From assembly GCA_025928585.1 (NCBI GenBank), contig JAICJG010000014.1:1-37954 (forward strand): a DNA stretch of 37,954 bases. Reading direction: 5' to 3'. The translations under genes were made by a program, and so were the position numbers. The notes under the pieces were generated by a model. The model did not search any database. It was not told the DNA's origin and was given only the letters and a program-made list of their open reading frames with translations. This DNA comes from Rhodanobacteraceae bacterium. GTDB lineage: Bacteria; Pseudomonadota; Gammaproteobacteria; Xanthomonadales; Rhodanobacteraceae. Below are positions 15,122-23,335 of the stretch, piece by piece (the first letter of the stretch is position 1; every line of letters begins with the position of its first letter).

Positions 15122-15172
15122 CGTTGGGCTTCCCCCGGATCAGCTCCGGGGTCAGCACCGACCTGCAAGAGT
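15122..15172. repeat. GTTGGGCT repeat, type B-like hybrid (locus 1)
   Basis: This copy begins CGTTGGGCTTC and ends CGACCTGCAAGAG like the type B copies at loci 2 and 3, but its centre is a type A-like hairpin (CCCCGGA-TCAGC-TCCGGGG). It lies 40 bp after the type A copy, similar to the spacing at the other loci. Confidence 0.65.
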
Positions 15173-15284
15173 ACTCCGGCGTTGCACATTCCGTCGGCGC
15201 CGCCGGTTTCCCGGTGGCTGCACCACGACCGATGGCGCACCCCTGCGGATCGAGTGGTGCGCAAAGGCGTGGGCTTGGCGCCGG

Positions 15285-17444
15285 TTACCAGATCTTCACC
15301 AGCTGGTCGCCCGTATGCGCCATCTTGTCACCGGGCTTGCACTGGAACGCCTGCGCGAACTGCGGCATGTTGCTCGCGGCAGCGAACGCCCGGATCTTGT
15401 CCGGCGCATGCGGATCGACATTGAGCCGCAATTCAGCGGTCTTCTCGCGCGTGGTGCCCTCCCACACGCGCGCCGAACTGAGGAAGAAACGCTGGTCCTC
15501 GGTCATGCCGTCGATCTTTTCGTGGGCTTCCTCCGGATGGGCTTGCAAGGCTTTCTGCAACGCGGCGTAGGCGACGTTGAGGCCGCCGAGGTCGCCGATG
15601 TCCTCACCGAGGGTGAGCTTGCCATTGACGTGCAGGTCGGGTTTGCCGGGAATCGGCGTGTACGCGTCGAACTGTTTCACAAGTGCCGCAGTGCGCGCGT
15701 CGAATTTCTTCTTGTCCTGCGGTGTCCACCAGTTGGTGCGGTTGCCGTGGCCGTCGAACTGGCTGCCCTGATCGTCGAAACCGTGGCTTGATTCGTGCCC
15801 GATCACGTAACCGATGCCGCCGTAGTTCACCGCATCGTCGCCTTTCGCGTAGAAGAACGGCGGCTGCAGGATCGCGGCCGGGAAGTTGATGGTGTTGGTG
15901 GTCGGGTCGTAGTAGGCATTGACGGTCTGCGGGGTCATGTGCCATTCCTTGCGATCCGTCGCCTTGCCGATCTTGCCGATGTTGTAGTGGTAGTTGTACT
16001 TGTCCGCGGCCTCGAGGTTCGCGTAGAAGTTGCCGGGTTGAATGTCCAGTCCTGACCAGTCGCGCCACTCGCCCTTGTTCGGGTAGCCAATCTTCGGAAG
16101 GAACAGCGCCCACTTCTCGAGCGCCTTCTTCTTGGTCGCTTCGCTCATCCAGTCGAGGTTCTGGATGCGCTGCTTCAGCGCGTCACGGACGTTGGTCACC
16201 AGTTGCTCCGCACGCTGCTTGGCTTCCGGTGGGAAATACTTCGCGACGTACAGCTCGCCGAGCCCCATGCCCATCGCATCGTTGGTCAAGTCCACGACCC
16301 GCTTCCAGCGCGCCTTCTGCTGGGGCTGCCCGGCGAGCGTATGGTTGTAGAAGTCGAAGCGGTTTTGCTGGAAAGCCTGGCTGAGCGCCGGCGAGGCATC
16401 GCTGACCAGGTGGAATTTCAGATACGCCTGCCACTGCGGCATGGGCGCGGTCGCGAGCAGGTGGTCGAATTCCTTGATGAACTTGGGTTGCGACAGCGAA
16501 AAACCCTTGCCGACGTCCACGCCTTGCGCCTTGAAGAACTTGCCCCAACTGAAGTGCGGGCTGACCTTGTCGGCTTCGGCAACCGTCACGAAGTGATAGC
16601 GGTTGTCGAGGTCACGCAGCTCGGTCGGCGTCAGTGAGGCTTCGGCGAGTTCGGTTTCGAACTTCATCACCTCGTCGGCCTGCTTCTTTGCGTCGGCTTG
16701 CGGCGTGCCGACCAGTTGCAGCGACTTGGCGATGTAGGCGACGTAGGCATCGCGGATCTGCTTGTACTGCGGCTTGAAGTAATAGTCCCTGGTGGGCAGG
16801 CCAAGGCCGCTTTGGTTGACATAGCCGATCTGCTTCGCGGCGTTCTTGAAATCGGCCCTCGCAGAGAAGCGGAAAACGTAGCTGTCGCCGTTGTCGAAGC
16901 TCCGGTCGATGAAGTCCTGGATCTGCCCACGGTCCTTGAGTCCGTCGATCCTGGCGAGTTCGGGCTTGATCGGGTCGTAGCCCAGCTTGTCGATGGCCGT
17001 CGCATCCATGCCGGCCGCATACAGTTTCCCGAGTTTCTGTTCGAGCGCGGTGCCCTTGTTGTCCCTGGCGTCCTGCGCAGCGGCTTCGAGGAGCTGCCGC
17101 TGATCCTGCAGGCTCTGTTCGTACAACATGTAGAAGCCCCCCCAACTGGTCTCATCCGCCGGGATCGGATGGGCGGCGTTCCACTTCGCATTCACGTAGT
17201 CGGCGAAGTCGGTGCAGGGGTCATATTGGTTGTCGAGTTCGAATGCGATCGGCTGCGCCAGGGAGGCGCCGCCGGTGGAAGCCGGGGACGGAGCAGACAC
17301 CGTGTGCGCAGGAGCCGGTGCGACCGACGCGGGCTGCGCGGGGGACGAACCCGCCGTTCCGTGCGGGGACTGGCTGCATCCGGCTGTGGCGAGTGCCAGC
17401 CCGGTGGCCAGCGCGACGAGAGTAGTGATCAGGGGCTTGTGCAT
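15285..17444 (-). CDS. M13 family zinc metallopeptidase, lipoprotein (copy 2)
   Basis: The product is 719 aa and is a tandem paralogue of the downstream copy, near-identical over long blocks from the QPIAFELDNQYDPCTDFADYVNAKWN segment to the shared C-terminus. The zinc motif is again HESSH (about 550-554), with Glu614 in GEDIGDLGG, and NAYYDPTTNTINFPAAILQPPFF is kept. The lipobox is ATAGC after MHKPLITTLVALATGLAL. The N-terminal linker differs from copy 1, so the copies diverged most outside the catalytic body. The start is set by the lipoprotein signal and a GAGAGG ribosome binding site. No terminator with a T-run is seen downstream of its stop, only the repeat-bearing gap. An intact active site in both copies argues that both work, perhaps on different peptides. 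Confidence 0.95.
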   Translation of the reverse strand: MHKPLITTLVALATGLALATAGCSQSPHGTAGSSPAQPASVAPAPAHTVSAPSPASTGGASLAQPIAFELDNQYDPCTDFADYVNAKWNAAHPIPADETSWGGFYMLYEQSLQDQRQLLEAAAQDARDNKGTALEQKLGKLYAAGMDATAIDKLGYDPIKPELARIDGLKDRGQIQDFIDRSFDNGDSYVFRFSARADFKNAAKQIGYVNQSGLGLPTRDYYFKPQYKQIRDAYVAYIAKSLQLVGTPQADAKKQADEVMKFETELAEASLTPTELRDLDNRYHFVTVAEADKVSPHFSWGKFFKAQGVDVGKGFSLSQPKFIKEFDHLLATAPMPQWQAYLKFHLVSDASPALSQAFQQNRFDFYNHTLAGQPQQKARWKRVVDLTNDAMGMGLGELYVAKYFPPEAKQRAEQLVTNVRDALKQRIQNLDWMSEATKKKALEKWALFLPKIGYPNKGEWRDWSGLDIQPGNFYANLEAADKYNYHYNIGKIGKATDRKEWHMTPQTVNAYYDPTTNTINFPAAILQPPFFYAKGDDAVNYGGIGYVIGHESSHGFDDQGSQFDGHGNRTNWWTPQDKKKFDARTAALVKQFDAYTPIPGKPDLHVNGKLTLGEDIGDLGGLNVAYAALQKALQAHPEEAHEKIDGMTEDQRFFLSSARVWEGTTREKTAELRLNVDPHAPDKIRAFAAASNMPQFAQAFQCKPGDKMAHTGDQLVKIW

Positions 17445-17610
17445 GGGGGCTGCCTCTCGGTTCGCGGAAAGGGATGCCGCGCGCAGATGCGCAGTGATCG
17501 CAACCAAATCGTGACCATACGCCTGTGTACTGGCCGGGTAGCCTGCCGGAAGTCACGGCGACCCGGGCATGCGCCCGTGTTGCCGGGCCGCGATCGCTGC
17601 GCCGGCCGCG

Positions 17611-18186
17611 TCATCCGAGCAGAACGCGGTACAGCTCCCGATAGCCTGCCGACGGTTGCATGGGGTGGCTCTGCATCAACGCGATGCTGTCGAAGGTGAG
17701 TGCAGGGGGCGGCGCGGACAGTTGGCCGAACGCGCAGCCGGGCCGCAGGCGCGCCAGCGTGACATGCGGCCGGAACGGGCGAGCCTCGGAAGCGGACCCG
17801 GTGGCGCGAGCCTCCGTTTCGCAGGCGTTCGCGAGTTCCGCGAGCGTTGTGTCGTTGGCGAGTTCCAGCACCAGTTGGCGCGGCCGTGCGCGGTTCGGCC
17901 AGATGGCATAGCGGCGCGTGGCGAGCGGGTGCAATCGACGCGCCAGGGCCGGCAGGACTTCGGCGAGGCGCTGCTGTTGCGCGCGCGGGGCAGGGCCGAG
18001 GAACCGCAGCGTCAGGTGCAGCGCGTCGCGCTCCACCCATCGCAGGCGGCGGGCGGCGCCCGGGTGGGAGGCGGCGATTACGGCGCGGCACGCCAGCAGG
18101 CTTTCCGTGCCCGCGGCATCGGGAAGCAATGCGATGAAGCAGCGCGCGCCCTCGTCGAACGTGTGGGGCGCGGCCGCGGCGCTCAT
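17611..18186 (-). CDS. thpR: RNA 2',3'-cyclic phosphodiesterase (LigT/ThpR)
   Basis: The product is 191 aa, the family's usual size. The two catalytic HxTx motifs of the 2H phosphoesterase fold are present: HLTL at residues 57-60 (HLTLRFLG) and HVTL at 141-144 (FRPHVTLARLR). The N-terminal CFIALLPD strand is also typical. The enzyme opens 2',3'-cyclic phosphates on RNA and has a reversible tRNA ligase activity in E. coli. The ATG overlaps the stop of the DUF502 gene by 4 bp (ATGA), so the two are translationally coupled. Confidence 0.94.
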   Translation of the reverse strand: MSAAAAPHTFDEGARCFIALLPDAAGTESLLACRAVIAASHPGAARRLRWVERDALHLTLRFLGPAPRAQQQRLAEVLPALARRLHPLATRRYAIWPNRARPRQLVLELANDTTLAELANACETEARATGSASEARPFRPHVTLARLRPGCAFGQLSAPPPALTFDSIALMQSHPMQPSAGYRELYRVLLG

Positions 18187-18866
18187 GCGCCGGCGGTTTC
18201 GGCTGGCGTCCGTTGCGGCATGAGGTCCGGTTCGATGGCGGGCAACTGGCTGGGCCCGACCGCGCCACCGGAGACGAGGAACGCCATCGCCTGGTCCATG
18301 CTCCAGTCAGTCGCGATCAGGCGGTCCGTCGACACCAGTTCGAGGTAGCCGCCGGTCGGGTTGGGGGTGGTCGGCACATACACCGCCGCGATCTCGCGGC
18401 CGGCCGCATCCACGAACGTGCGGGTCACGAAACCGATCGATTTCAGTTGCGGCGACGGGAAATCGATCAGCACCACGCGCTGGGTGCCGCCGGGCTTGTT
18501 GCGCAACAGGGTCATCAGTTTCTTGACGCCGCCATAGATCGTGTGGACCAGTGGAATCCGTTCGAGCACCCGGTCGACGGCGCGCAGGATACGCCTCCCG
18601 AATACCTGCGTCGACAGCCAGCCCAGCAGATACAACGCGACGACGGTGAAGATGAAGGCGAGGATGGAAACCACCCAGTCGCGGTGCAGCGCGCGCGCCG
18701 CAACCGGGGCGCCGAGGCCCACCAGTTCGATGATGGTGGTCACGAGCGGTGCGCCGACACCCGCGAGCAGCGTGAACACGAACTTGAACACCACCCAGGT
18801 GATCCACACCGGAATGAATGCCAGGAGGCCGGTGACCAGGTAGCGCTTGATATGAAGTGCGGGCAT
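18183..18866 (-). CDS. DUF502 family inner-membrane protein
   Basis: The product is 227 aa. It begins MPALHIKRYLVTGLLAFIPVWITWVVFKFVFTLL, the DUF502 N-terminus with its first helix, and has a second helix pair around DWVVSILAFIFTVVALYLLGWLSTQVFGRRI. The conserved soluble part follows (RVLERIPLVHTIYGGVKKLMTLL, VVLIDFPSPQLKSIGFVTR, VYVPTTPNPTGGYLELV, and the WSMDQAMAFLVSGGAVGP C-terminal motif). The family is widespread and its role is unclear. It is the first gene of a two-gene operon with thpR, joined by a 4-bp overlap. The upstream extension in the ORF track to 18941 is not needed. Confidence 0.93.
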   Translation of the reverse strand: MPALHIKRYLVTGLLAFIPVWITWVVFKFVFTLLAGVGAPLVTTIIELVGLGAPVAARALHRDWVVSILAFIFTVVALYLLGWLSTQVFGRRILRAVDRVLERIPLVHTIYGGVKKLMTLLRNKPGGTQRVVLIDFPSPQLKSIGFVTRTFVDAAGREIAAVYVPTTPNPTGGYLELVSTDRLIATDWSMDQAMAFLVSGGAVGPSQLPAIEPDLMPQRTPAETAGA

Positions 18867-19056
18867 GGACACGGCTGGGTACCCGGGATTCCGGCATTGT
18901 AGTGGAGCCACCCGCGATGGCTGCTGTGATCTTCCTCGCATGACTGACGCTGGCCATGGACCAGCGGCGAAATCGCGCGAGGGAGACTTCGTGGCGGCAG
19001 CGGCGCCTTGCTGCGCAGGCGCCGCTCGCCGAAATCCCGCGCTCCGAACGGGAATG

Positions 19057-19088
19057 AAAAAGCCGGCACGACTTGCGTCGCACCGGCT
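19057..19088 (-). terminator. Rho-independent terminator after the S10 peptidase gene
   Basis: On the minus strand AGCCGGTGCGAC-GCAA-GTCGTGCCGGCT forms a 12-bp stem (two G-U pairs) closed by a GNRA-type GCAA loop and followed by five T residues. It lies 25 bp past the TAG of the peptidase gene. Confidence 0.88.
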
Positions 19089-19113
19089 GCTTGAGGACGG
19101 TCGAACAGACCGG

Positions 19114-20775
19114 CTATTTGCCGGACCGGTCGTTGCCCAGGTTGTCGGTCGACTCGATGAACTGCGCGGCTTCGTCGTGCAACTGCTTCAGCGAAGGCAC
19201 GTGCGCGTAGACCATGTGGCCGGACGGGAAGAAACCGTAGCTGATGTTCTTTTGCAACTTCTCCGGGATCGGCAGGTGGTGCATCTCGTAGATCGCAGTG
19301 TAGAACGGCGTGGCAAGGTCGTAGAAGCCGCCGAACAGCCGCACCTTCATGTCCGGGTTGTACTTCATCGCCACCGCGAGGTCGAGCATCACGTTGGGCG
19401 TGCCGCCGCGCGAGTAGCGCTGGCCCGGGGCCTTGTGCTTCCAGTCCCAGCTGAAGTCCTCGGCGCCGTACACCGACGGCCGGTACTTCATGCCTTCGCC
19501 GAACTTGAGCTCGTTGCGCACGTAGCCGTTGAACGCCGAAACATACGCGGAACTGATGGCCGCCGACTGCGGGTCGTAGTCGGACTCCTTGCCGAGCGGA
19601 TCCATGGTCGGACCCGAGAAGCGGGTATCCAGGCGGCCGGTGGTGGTGTCGCTGCCGTTTTGCAGTTCGTGCTCGAACATCCCGCCGTCCACGCGCAGGT
19701 CCGCCTTGAGCAGGTAGTCGACGGGCAGCCCCGTGTAGTCGTGCAGCTTCTCGGCGATCTCCTGTTTCTTCGCGGCGCTCAGGGTGGAGCCGGCCGCCAA
19801 GGCCTGCTCGTAGTCGGTCTTGGCGAACTGGATGACCTGCTTGAGCAGCGGCGCGAGGCTGCCGCCATTGAACTTCGGCAACCTGTGGTGGTACCAGGCC
19901 GTCGCGGCGTAGGTCGGCAGGCCGAGCACGTAGGACATGTCGATGCCCGGGTTCATGTTGGCGCCGTCGATGCTGAGCGAGAAGTTGAGGATCTGCGACA
20001 GCAGCATCACGCCATTCAGGTCGACGTTGTATTCGGTCTGCAGGACGTTCGAGAGCACCGCCGAGCGGGTGGTGCCGTAGCTCTCGCCGAACAGGTACTT
20101 CGGTGAATTCCAGCGGTTGTACTTGGACAGGAACTGGGTGATGAAGTGGGCGAAGGACTGGGCATCGCCATCGATTCCCCAAATCTGCTTGGCCAGTTCC
20201 TTGCGGTCCTTCTCGCGCGCGGCGTCGTCCTTGCCCTGCGGCAGCAGGCGGCCGAAACCGGTGCCCGGCATGTCGATGAACACGAGGTCGCTGGCGTCGA
20301 GCAGGCTGTAGTCGTTGTTGACGAGTTGGTAAGGCGCCGCCGGCGTATGGGTGTCGTCGTTGGTGACCACTCGCCGCGGGCCCCATGCGCCCATGTGCAG
20401 CCACACGGTCGAGGAACCGGGGCCGCCGTTGTAGATGAAGGTGACCGGGCGCTTGGACGGATCGACGCCCTGCTTGAAGTACGCGAAATAGCTCATCGCG
20501 ATTTCGGGCGTGGACTCCTTGGAGCCGGTGCCGTTGATCACCATGGTGCCGGCCACTGCCTGGTAGCTGATCGTCTTGCCCTCGACGGTGACGGTGCCGT
20601 GAGTGGTGGACGACATCGGCGTCGACAGGCGCTGGACCAGGCTCTCGCGACCGCCCTCGGCCTGGCTGGCGCCGCCCTGTGCGGAGCTGCTGGCGCTGGC
20701 CGGCGGCGCGGCGAAGGCGGGGACGCTGCACAGCAGCAGCGAGGCGATGGCAACGGCTAGACGATTGGATTTCAT
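19114..20775 (-). CDS. Secreted S10 family serine carboxypeptidase-like protein
   Basis: The product is 553 aa with a signal peptide (MKSNRLAVAIASLLLCSVPAFAAP). The alpha/beta-hydrolase body has the oxyanion-hole segment FIYNGGPGSS (residues 113-122), the nucleophile elbow GESYGT with Ser232, and the catalytic His520 in FFPSGHMVY. The catalytic Asp is probably in the FGGFYDLATPF region. This pattern fits the bacterial branch of peptidase family S10, which removes C-terminal residues, often at acid pH. It would act in the periplasm or outside. It stands alone with its own terminator and a plausible promoter (20851-20879). The downstream neighbours are DUF502 and thpR. Dispersed repeats fill the gap upstream. 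Confidence 0.93.
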   Translation of the reverse strand: MKSNRLAVAIASLLLCSVPAFAAPPASASSSAQGGASQAEGGRESLVQRLSTPMSSTTHGTVTVEGKTISYQAVAGTMVINGTGSKESTPEIAMSYFAYFKQGVDPSKRPVTFIYNGGPGSSTVWLHMGAWGPRRVVTNDDTHTPAAPYQLVNNDYSLLDASDLVFIDMPGTGFGRLLPQGKDDAAREKDRKELAKQIWGIDGDAQSFAHFITQFLSKYNRWNSPKYLFGESYGTTRSAVLSNVLQTEYNVDLNGVMLLSQILNFSLSIDGANMNPGIDMSYVLGLPTYAATAWYHHRLPKFNGGSLAPLLKQVIQFAKTDYEQALAAGSTLSAAKKQEIAEKLHDYTGLPVDYLLKADLRVDGGMFEHELQNGSDTTTGRLDTRFSGPTMDPLGKESDYDPQSAAISSAYVSAFNGYVRNELKFGEGMKYRPSVYGAEDFSWDWKHKAPGQRYSRGGTPNVMLDLAVAMKYNPDMKVRLFGGFYDLATPFYTAIYEMHHLPIPEKLQKNISYGFFPSGHMVYAHVPSLKQLHDEAAQFIESTDNLGNDRSGK

Positions 20776-20850
20776 GGACGCTCCGGCTGATCTGATCGAG
20801 TGGTCTGGTCGAACGGAACCCGAGCGCGTGGCCGCGTTCGGGGACACCCG

Positions 20851-20879
20851 AGTATGCGCGTGGACGTGTCGATCGTCAT
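20851..20879 (-). promoter_or_regulatory. Candidate sigma-70 promoter of the S10 peptidase gene
   Basis: On the minus strand ATGACG (-35, 20874-20879) and CATACT (-10, 20851-20856) are separated by 17 bp, each matching the consensus in four of six positions. The ATG lies about 75 bp downstream of the -10 box. Confidence 0.4.
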
Positions 20880-20933
20880 ACGCCACAAGTCATGCATCGA
20901 ATGCGTGCTGGAGGCGACCCGCACGTTCCGGTA

Positions 20934-20974
20934 GGTTGGGCTGATCCCGGGCTTGTGCCGGGAGAAGCCCAACC
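20934..20974. repeat. GTTGGGCT-arm hairpin repeat, type A (locus 2, best copy)
   Basis: GGTTGGGCT-GA-TCCCGG, a 7-nt loop, then CCGGGA-GA-AGCCCAACC. The outer 9-bp and inner 6-bp stems are perfect and are separated by a symmetric GA/GA internal loop, which in RNA could form tandem sheared G-A pairs. It is the best-preserved type A copy in the window. Confidence 0.85.
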
Positions 20975-21023
20975 GTCGACCCGGAAGGGGACGCGGCAGC
21001 GGTTGTGGGCGGATCAACGGGCT

Positions 21024-21069
21024 TGTTGTTGGGCTTTGCTGCGCTCAGCGCCAGCCTACAAGAGCCCAA
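21024..21069. repeat. GTTGGGCT-arm hairpin repeat, type B (locus 2, first copy)
   Basis: The arms GTTGGGCT and AGCCCAAC pair perfectly and enclose a GCTGCGCTCAGCGCCAGC near-palindrome. The CCTACAAGAG end matches the other type B copies. Confidence 0.8.
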
Positions 21070-21084
21070 CGGGGCGGAGGAGGC

Positions 21085-21122
21085 GGTTGGGCTCCGTTGC
21101 GCTCGACGGCAACCTGCAAGAG
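21085..21122. repeat. GTTGGGCT repeat, type B (locus 2, second copy)
   Basis: GGTTGGGCTCCGTTGCGCTC followed by ...GGCAACCTGCAAGAGG. It lacks the right arm AGCCCAAC of the first copy but has an inner GTTGC/GCAAC stem. It ends 17 bp before the stop codon of the kinase-like gene. Confidence 0.75.
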
Positions 21123-21139
21123 GTCCCGACGCTGCCTGA

Positions 21140-23332
21140 TTAGCGGTCGGCGTCTGCGACGGCCGGCGCCGCGTGCGTGGCATCGATCACGCGCACCACG
21201 CGGAAACCGACGTTGGTGTAGCCGATGTCCGAATCCGCGGTGCCGCGCCGCCCCAGCGGCGTCTGGTGGCCGCCGTCGCGCCAGGAAAGCCCGCGGAAGA
21301 CCCGCTCCCCCTTGCTGCCGCCCGCCAGCCATTCGCTGACATTGCCGTACAGACCGTACGCGCCCACGCTGCTCGGCAGGTAATGCCCGACCGGCGCGGT
21401 GCGCGCCGCGCCGTCGTTGCACGACAGGCGGTCGTTGTCCATGGCGCTCTGGCGGCTGACATCGTCGACGTTGCCGAGCTGGCAGGGCGTCCCTTTCGGA
21501 ACGCCGTGCGCGGCGCGCAGCCATTCGCCGCCGGTCGGCAGCCGGTAGGGTTCGCCGGTTGCCTTCGAGAGCCATGCTACGTACGCCTCGGCGTCGTTCC
21601 AGCTCACGCATACCGCCGGATGATCGTCCTGCTGCTTGAACCCGGGAGCCTGCCAGGTCAGGTGCTGGAACCGCGAGAACAGGTTGTAGGCCTCCAGGCA
21701 ACGCGACGCCGGGCGATGGGTGGCGCGCACGAACGCGGCATAGTCGCCGCGGGTGACCGCGACCCGTTCGATGGCGAAGGCCGGTGCGTGGCCCGCCGCC
21801 GGCACGTACACGAGCGCGGGGCCGCCGCGGTCCTGCAGCCGATCGCCGGCGACCGGGGTGGCCGCGCGGCGTTCGGCCGCGGCGAGGTCGAAACCTGCAG
21901 GGTAGGTCGCGGGCAATGCCTTGGCGAGCGGCTTCAATTCGGCCAGCCGGCGCGCGTCGCGCTTGTCGGCCGCCGCGACCATCGCCTCGCCGACCTGCCG
22001 TGCGAAGTCCACCCGGCCGGCACGCCAGTCGCGGCGGGCCACCGGTCCCGCGTGGGCCGCAAGGAGGTCCGCCCGCTTCAACAGGACGATCGCACGCGGC
22101 ACGCGCTGGTCCTGCCAGGCACCATCAAGCCGCTTGCGCAGCGTCGCCAGCATGGCATCGACGCCCGCGGTTGCGCCAGGGTTGCCGGGATCGAGCAGCA
22201 GTGCGGCGAGATATTGCTCGGCCGCGTTGTTGCCGGCCGGCGCGAACAGGTGCCCGGCCGCGCGCGAGGCGTCCGCCTGCCGGATCAATGCATAGGTGCG
22301 GGTCTCGATCGATGACGCCGTGCTCGGGGGAGCCGGGGTTTCCGCGGGTGCCTTAGGTGCCGCGGTCGCGGCCATCGCGGGTATCACGACCGCTTCGGGA
22401 CGGGCCGCGGCCCGCGGGCGCGAACCCAGGGTCGCCCACGCCGCGGCGGTCAGGATCAGCGCCGCGGCCAGTCCGCCGAGTCCGATCGCCCAGCGCGGCA
22501 CGTGCGTACGCTCGCTGGGTCGCTGGCCCTTGCCGATGGCGTGATGGCCATCGATCGCGGTCAGCGCGTCGGCCATCTCCTCGGCGCTCTGGAAGCGTTC
22601 CTCGGGCGATTTGGCCAGAGCCTTGTCGATCCACGGTTGCCATGTGCTCACCATGGGCGGCAAGCGCGGGACCGGCTGCTCGATGTGGGCGACGGCAGTG
22701 GACACCGCGTCGCTGCCCTCGAATGGCAACGACCCGGACAGGAACTCGAAGGCGAGGATGCCGACGCTGTACAGGTCCGAGCGCTGGCCGGGTGCCGCGC
22801 CGCGCGCCTGTTCGGGGCTCAAGTACGCGCCGGCCGACGCATGCCGCAGGCCGAGCTCCGCCGCGCAGCGGGCGATTCCGAAATCGGCGAGCCGCGGCTG
22901 GCCGCGCTCGTCCAACAACACGTTGGCAGACTTGATGCCGCCGTGCACGATCCCGCGCCGGTGGGCGTTGCCGAGCGCGTCCAGCAGGGCCCGCAACAAT
23001 CCCGCGACGTGCAGCGGGCGGGTGCGGAGGTTGAGGTGCGACAGGCGCGCGCTCAGCAGGAACGGCATCGAGTGGAACAGGCGCCCATCCGCGGTGCGGC
23101 CAATCTGGTGGATGCCAACGATGTTCGGGTGCGAGAGCCGGGCATTGGTGCGCAGCAGTTGCTCGAAACGGCCCACCGCGTTGTCGTCCAGCGGGCGCCA
23201 CAGCTTGATCGCGACCTGGCGCTCGAGCGAGCGCTGGGTCGCCTCGTACACGGTCGCGACGCCGCTGGTGCCGACCGGCCGGACCAGCCGGTAGCCGGGA
23301 ATCTCGATCTGGTGTGGAGTCGTGTCGTTCAT
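21140..23332 (-). CDS. Membrane-anchored kinase-like / FGE-sulfatase-like fusion, probably a double pseudoenzyme
   Basis: The product is 730 aa. Residues 13-265 are a PknB-type Ser/Thr kinase fold: glycine loop GTSGVATVYEA (21-31), ATP-binding Lys43 in VAIKLW, DFG intact (150-152, ADFGIAR), and a degenerate APE region (AYLSPEQARG). The catalytic loop is HGGIKSANVLL instead of HRDIKPEN, so the catalytic Asp is Gly132. A transmembrane helix (about 281-302) leads to a periplasmic Ala/Pro linker and helical region. A formylglycine-generating-enzyme/SUMF1-like domain follows (about 495-725: HPAVCVSWNDAEAYVAWL, YRLPTGGEWLRAA, YGLYGNVSEWL, VFRGLSWRDGG, VGFRVVR). The Cys pair of true FGE near the GNVxEW region is absent. 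The start is the second of two adjacent ATGs; 23335 is the alternative. Probable role: ATP- or ligand-binding signalling scaffold. Confidence 0.9.
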   Translation of the reverse strand: MNDTTPHQIEIPGYRLVRPVGTSGVATVYEATQRSLERQVAIKLWRPLDDNAVGRFEQLLRTNARLSHPNIVGIHQIGRTADGRLFHSMPFLLSARLSHLNLRTRPLHVAGLLRALLDALGNAHRRGIVHGGIKSANVLLDERGQPRLADFGIARCAAELGLRHASAGAYLSPEQARGAAPGQRSDLYSVGILAFEFLSGSLPFEGSDAVSTAVAHIEQPVPRLPPMVSTWQPWIDKALAKSPEERFQSAEEMADALTAIDGHHAIGKGQRPSERTHVPRWAIGLGGLAAALILTAAAWATLGSRPRAAARPEAVVIPAMAATAAPKAPAETPAPPSTASSIETRTYALIRQADASRAAGHLFAPAGNNAAEQYLAALLLDPGNPGATAGVDAMLATLRKRLDGAWQDQRVPRAIVLLKRADLLAAHAGPVARRDWRAGRVDFARQVGEAMVAAADKRDARRLAELKPLAKALPATYPAGFDLAAAERRAATPVAGDRLQDRGGPALVYVPAAGHAPAFAIERVAVTRGDYAAFVRATHRPASRCLEAYNLFSRFQHLTWQAPGFKQQDDHPAVCVSWNDAEAYVAWLSKATGEPYRLPTGGEWLRAAHGVPKGTPCQLGNVDDVSRQSAMDNDRLSCNDGAARTAPVGHYLPSSVGAYGLYGNVSEWLAGGSKGERVFRGLSWRDGGHQTPLGRRGTADSDIGYTNVGFRVVRVIDATHAAPAVADADR

Positions 23333-23335
23333 CAT

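Larger units (their letters stand above)
14949..15284. other. Gap between the two M13 genes with dispersed repeats
   Basis: Within the 377-bp gap between the paralogues (14908-15284) I see the short hairpin terminator and two dispersed repeat copies, listed separately (15044-15082 and 15122-15172). The promoter of the first M13 gene should lie about 14950-15040, but no convincing -35/-10 pair stands out. No gene is supported; the frames here are shadow extensions. Confidence 0.5.
20776..21139. other. 364-bp gap rich in dispersed repeats
   Basis: The gap between the start of the S10 peptidase gene and the stop of the kinase-like gene (both minus strand) holds the candidate S10 promoter and three repeat copies, listed separately (20934-20974, 21024-21069, 21085-21122). 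No protein-coding frame is convincing, and no T-run terminator is seen after the kinase-like gene. The type B copy that starts 17 bp past its stop may serve that role. Confidence 0.5.
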
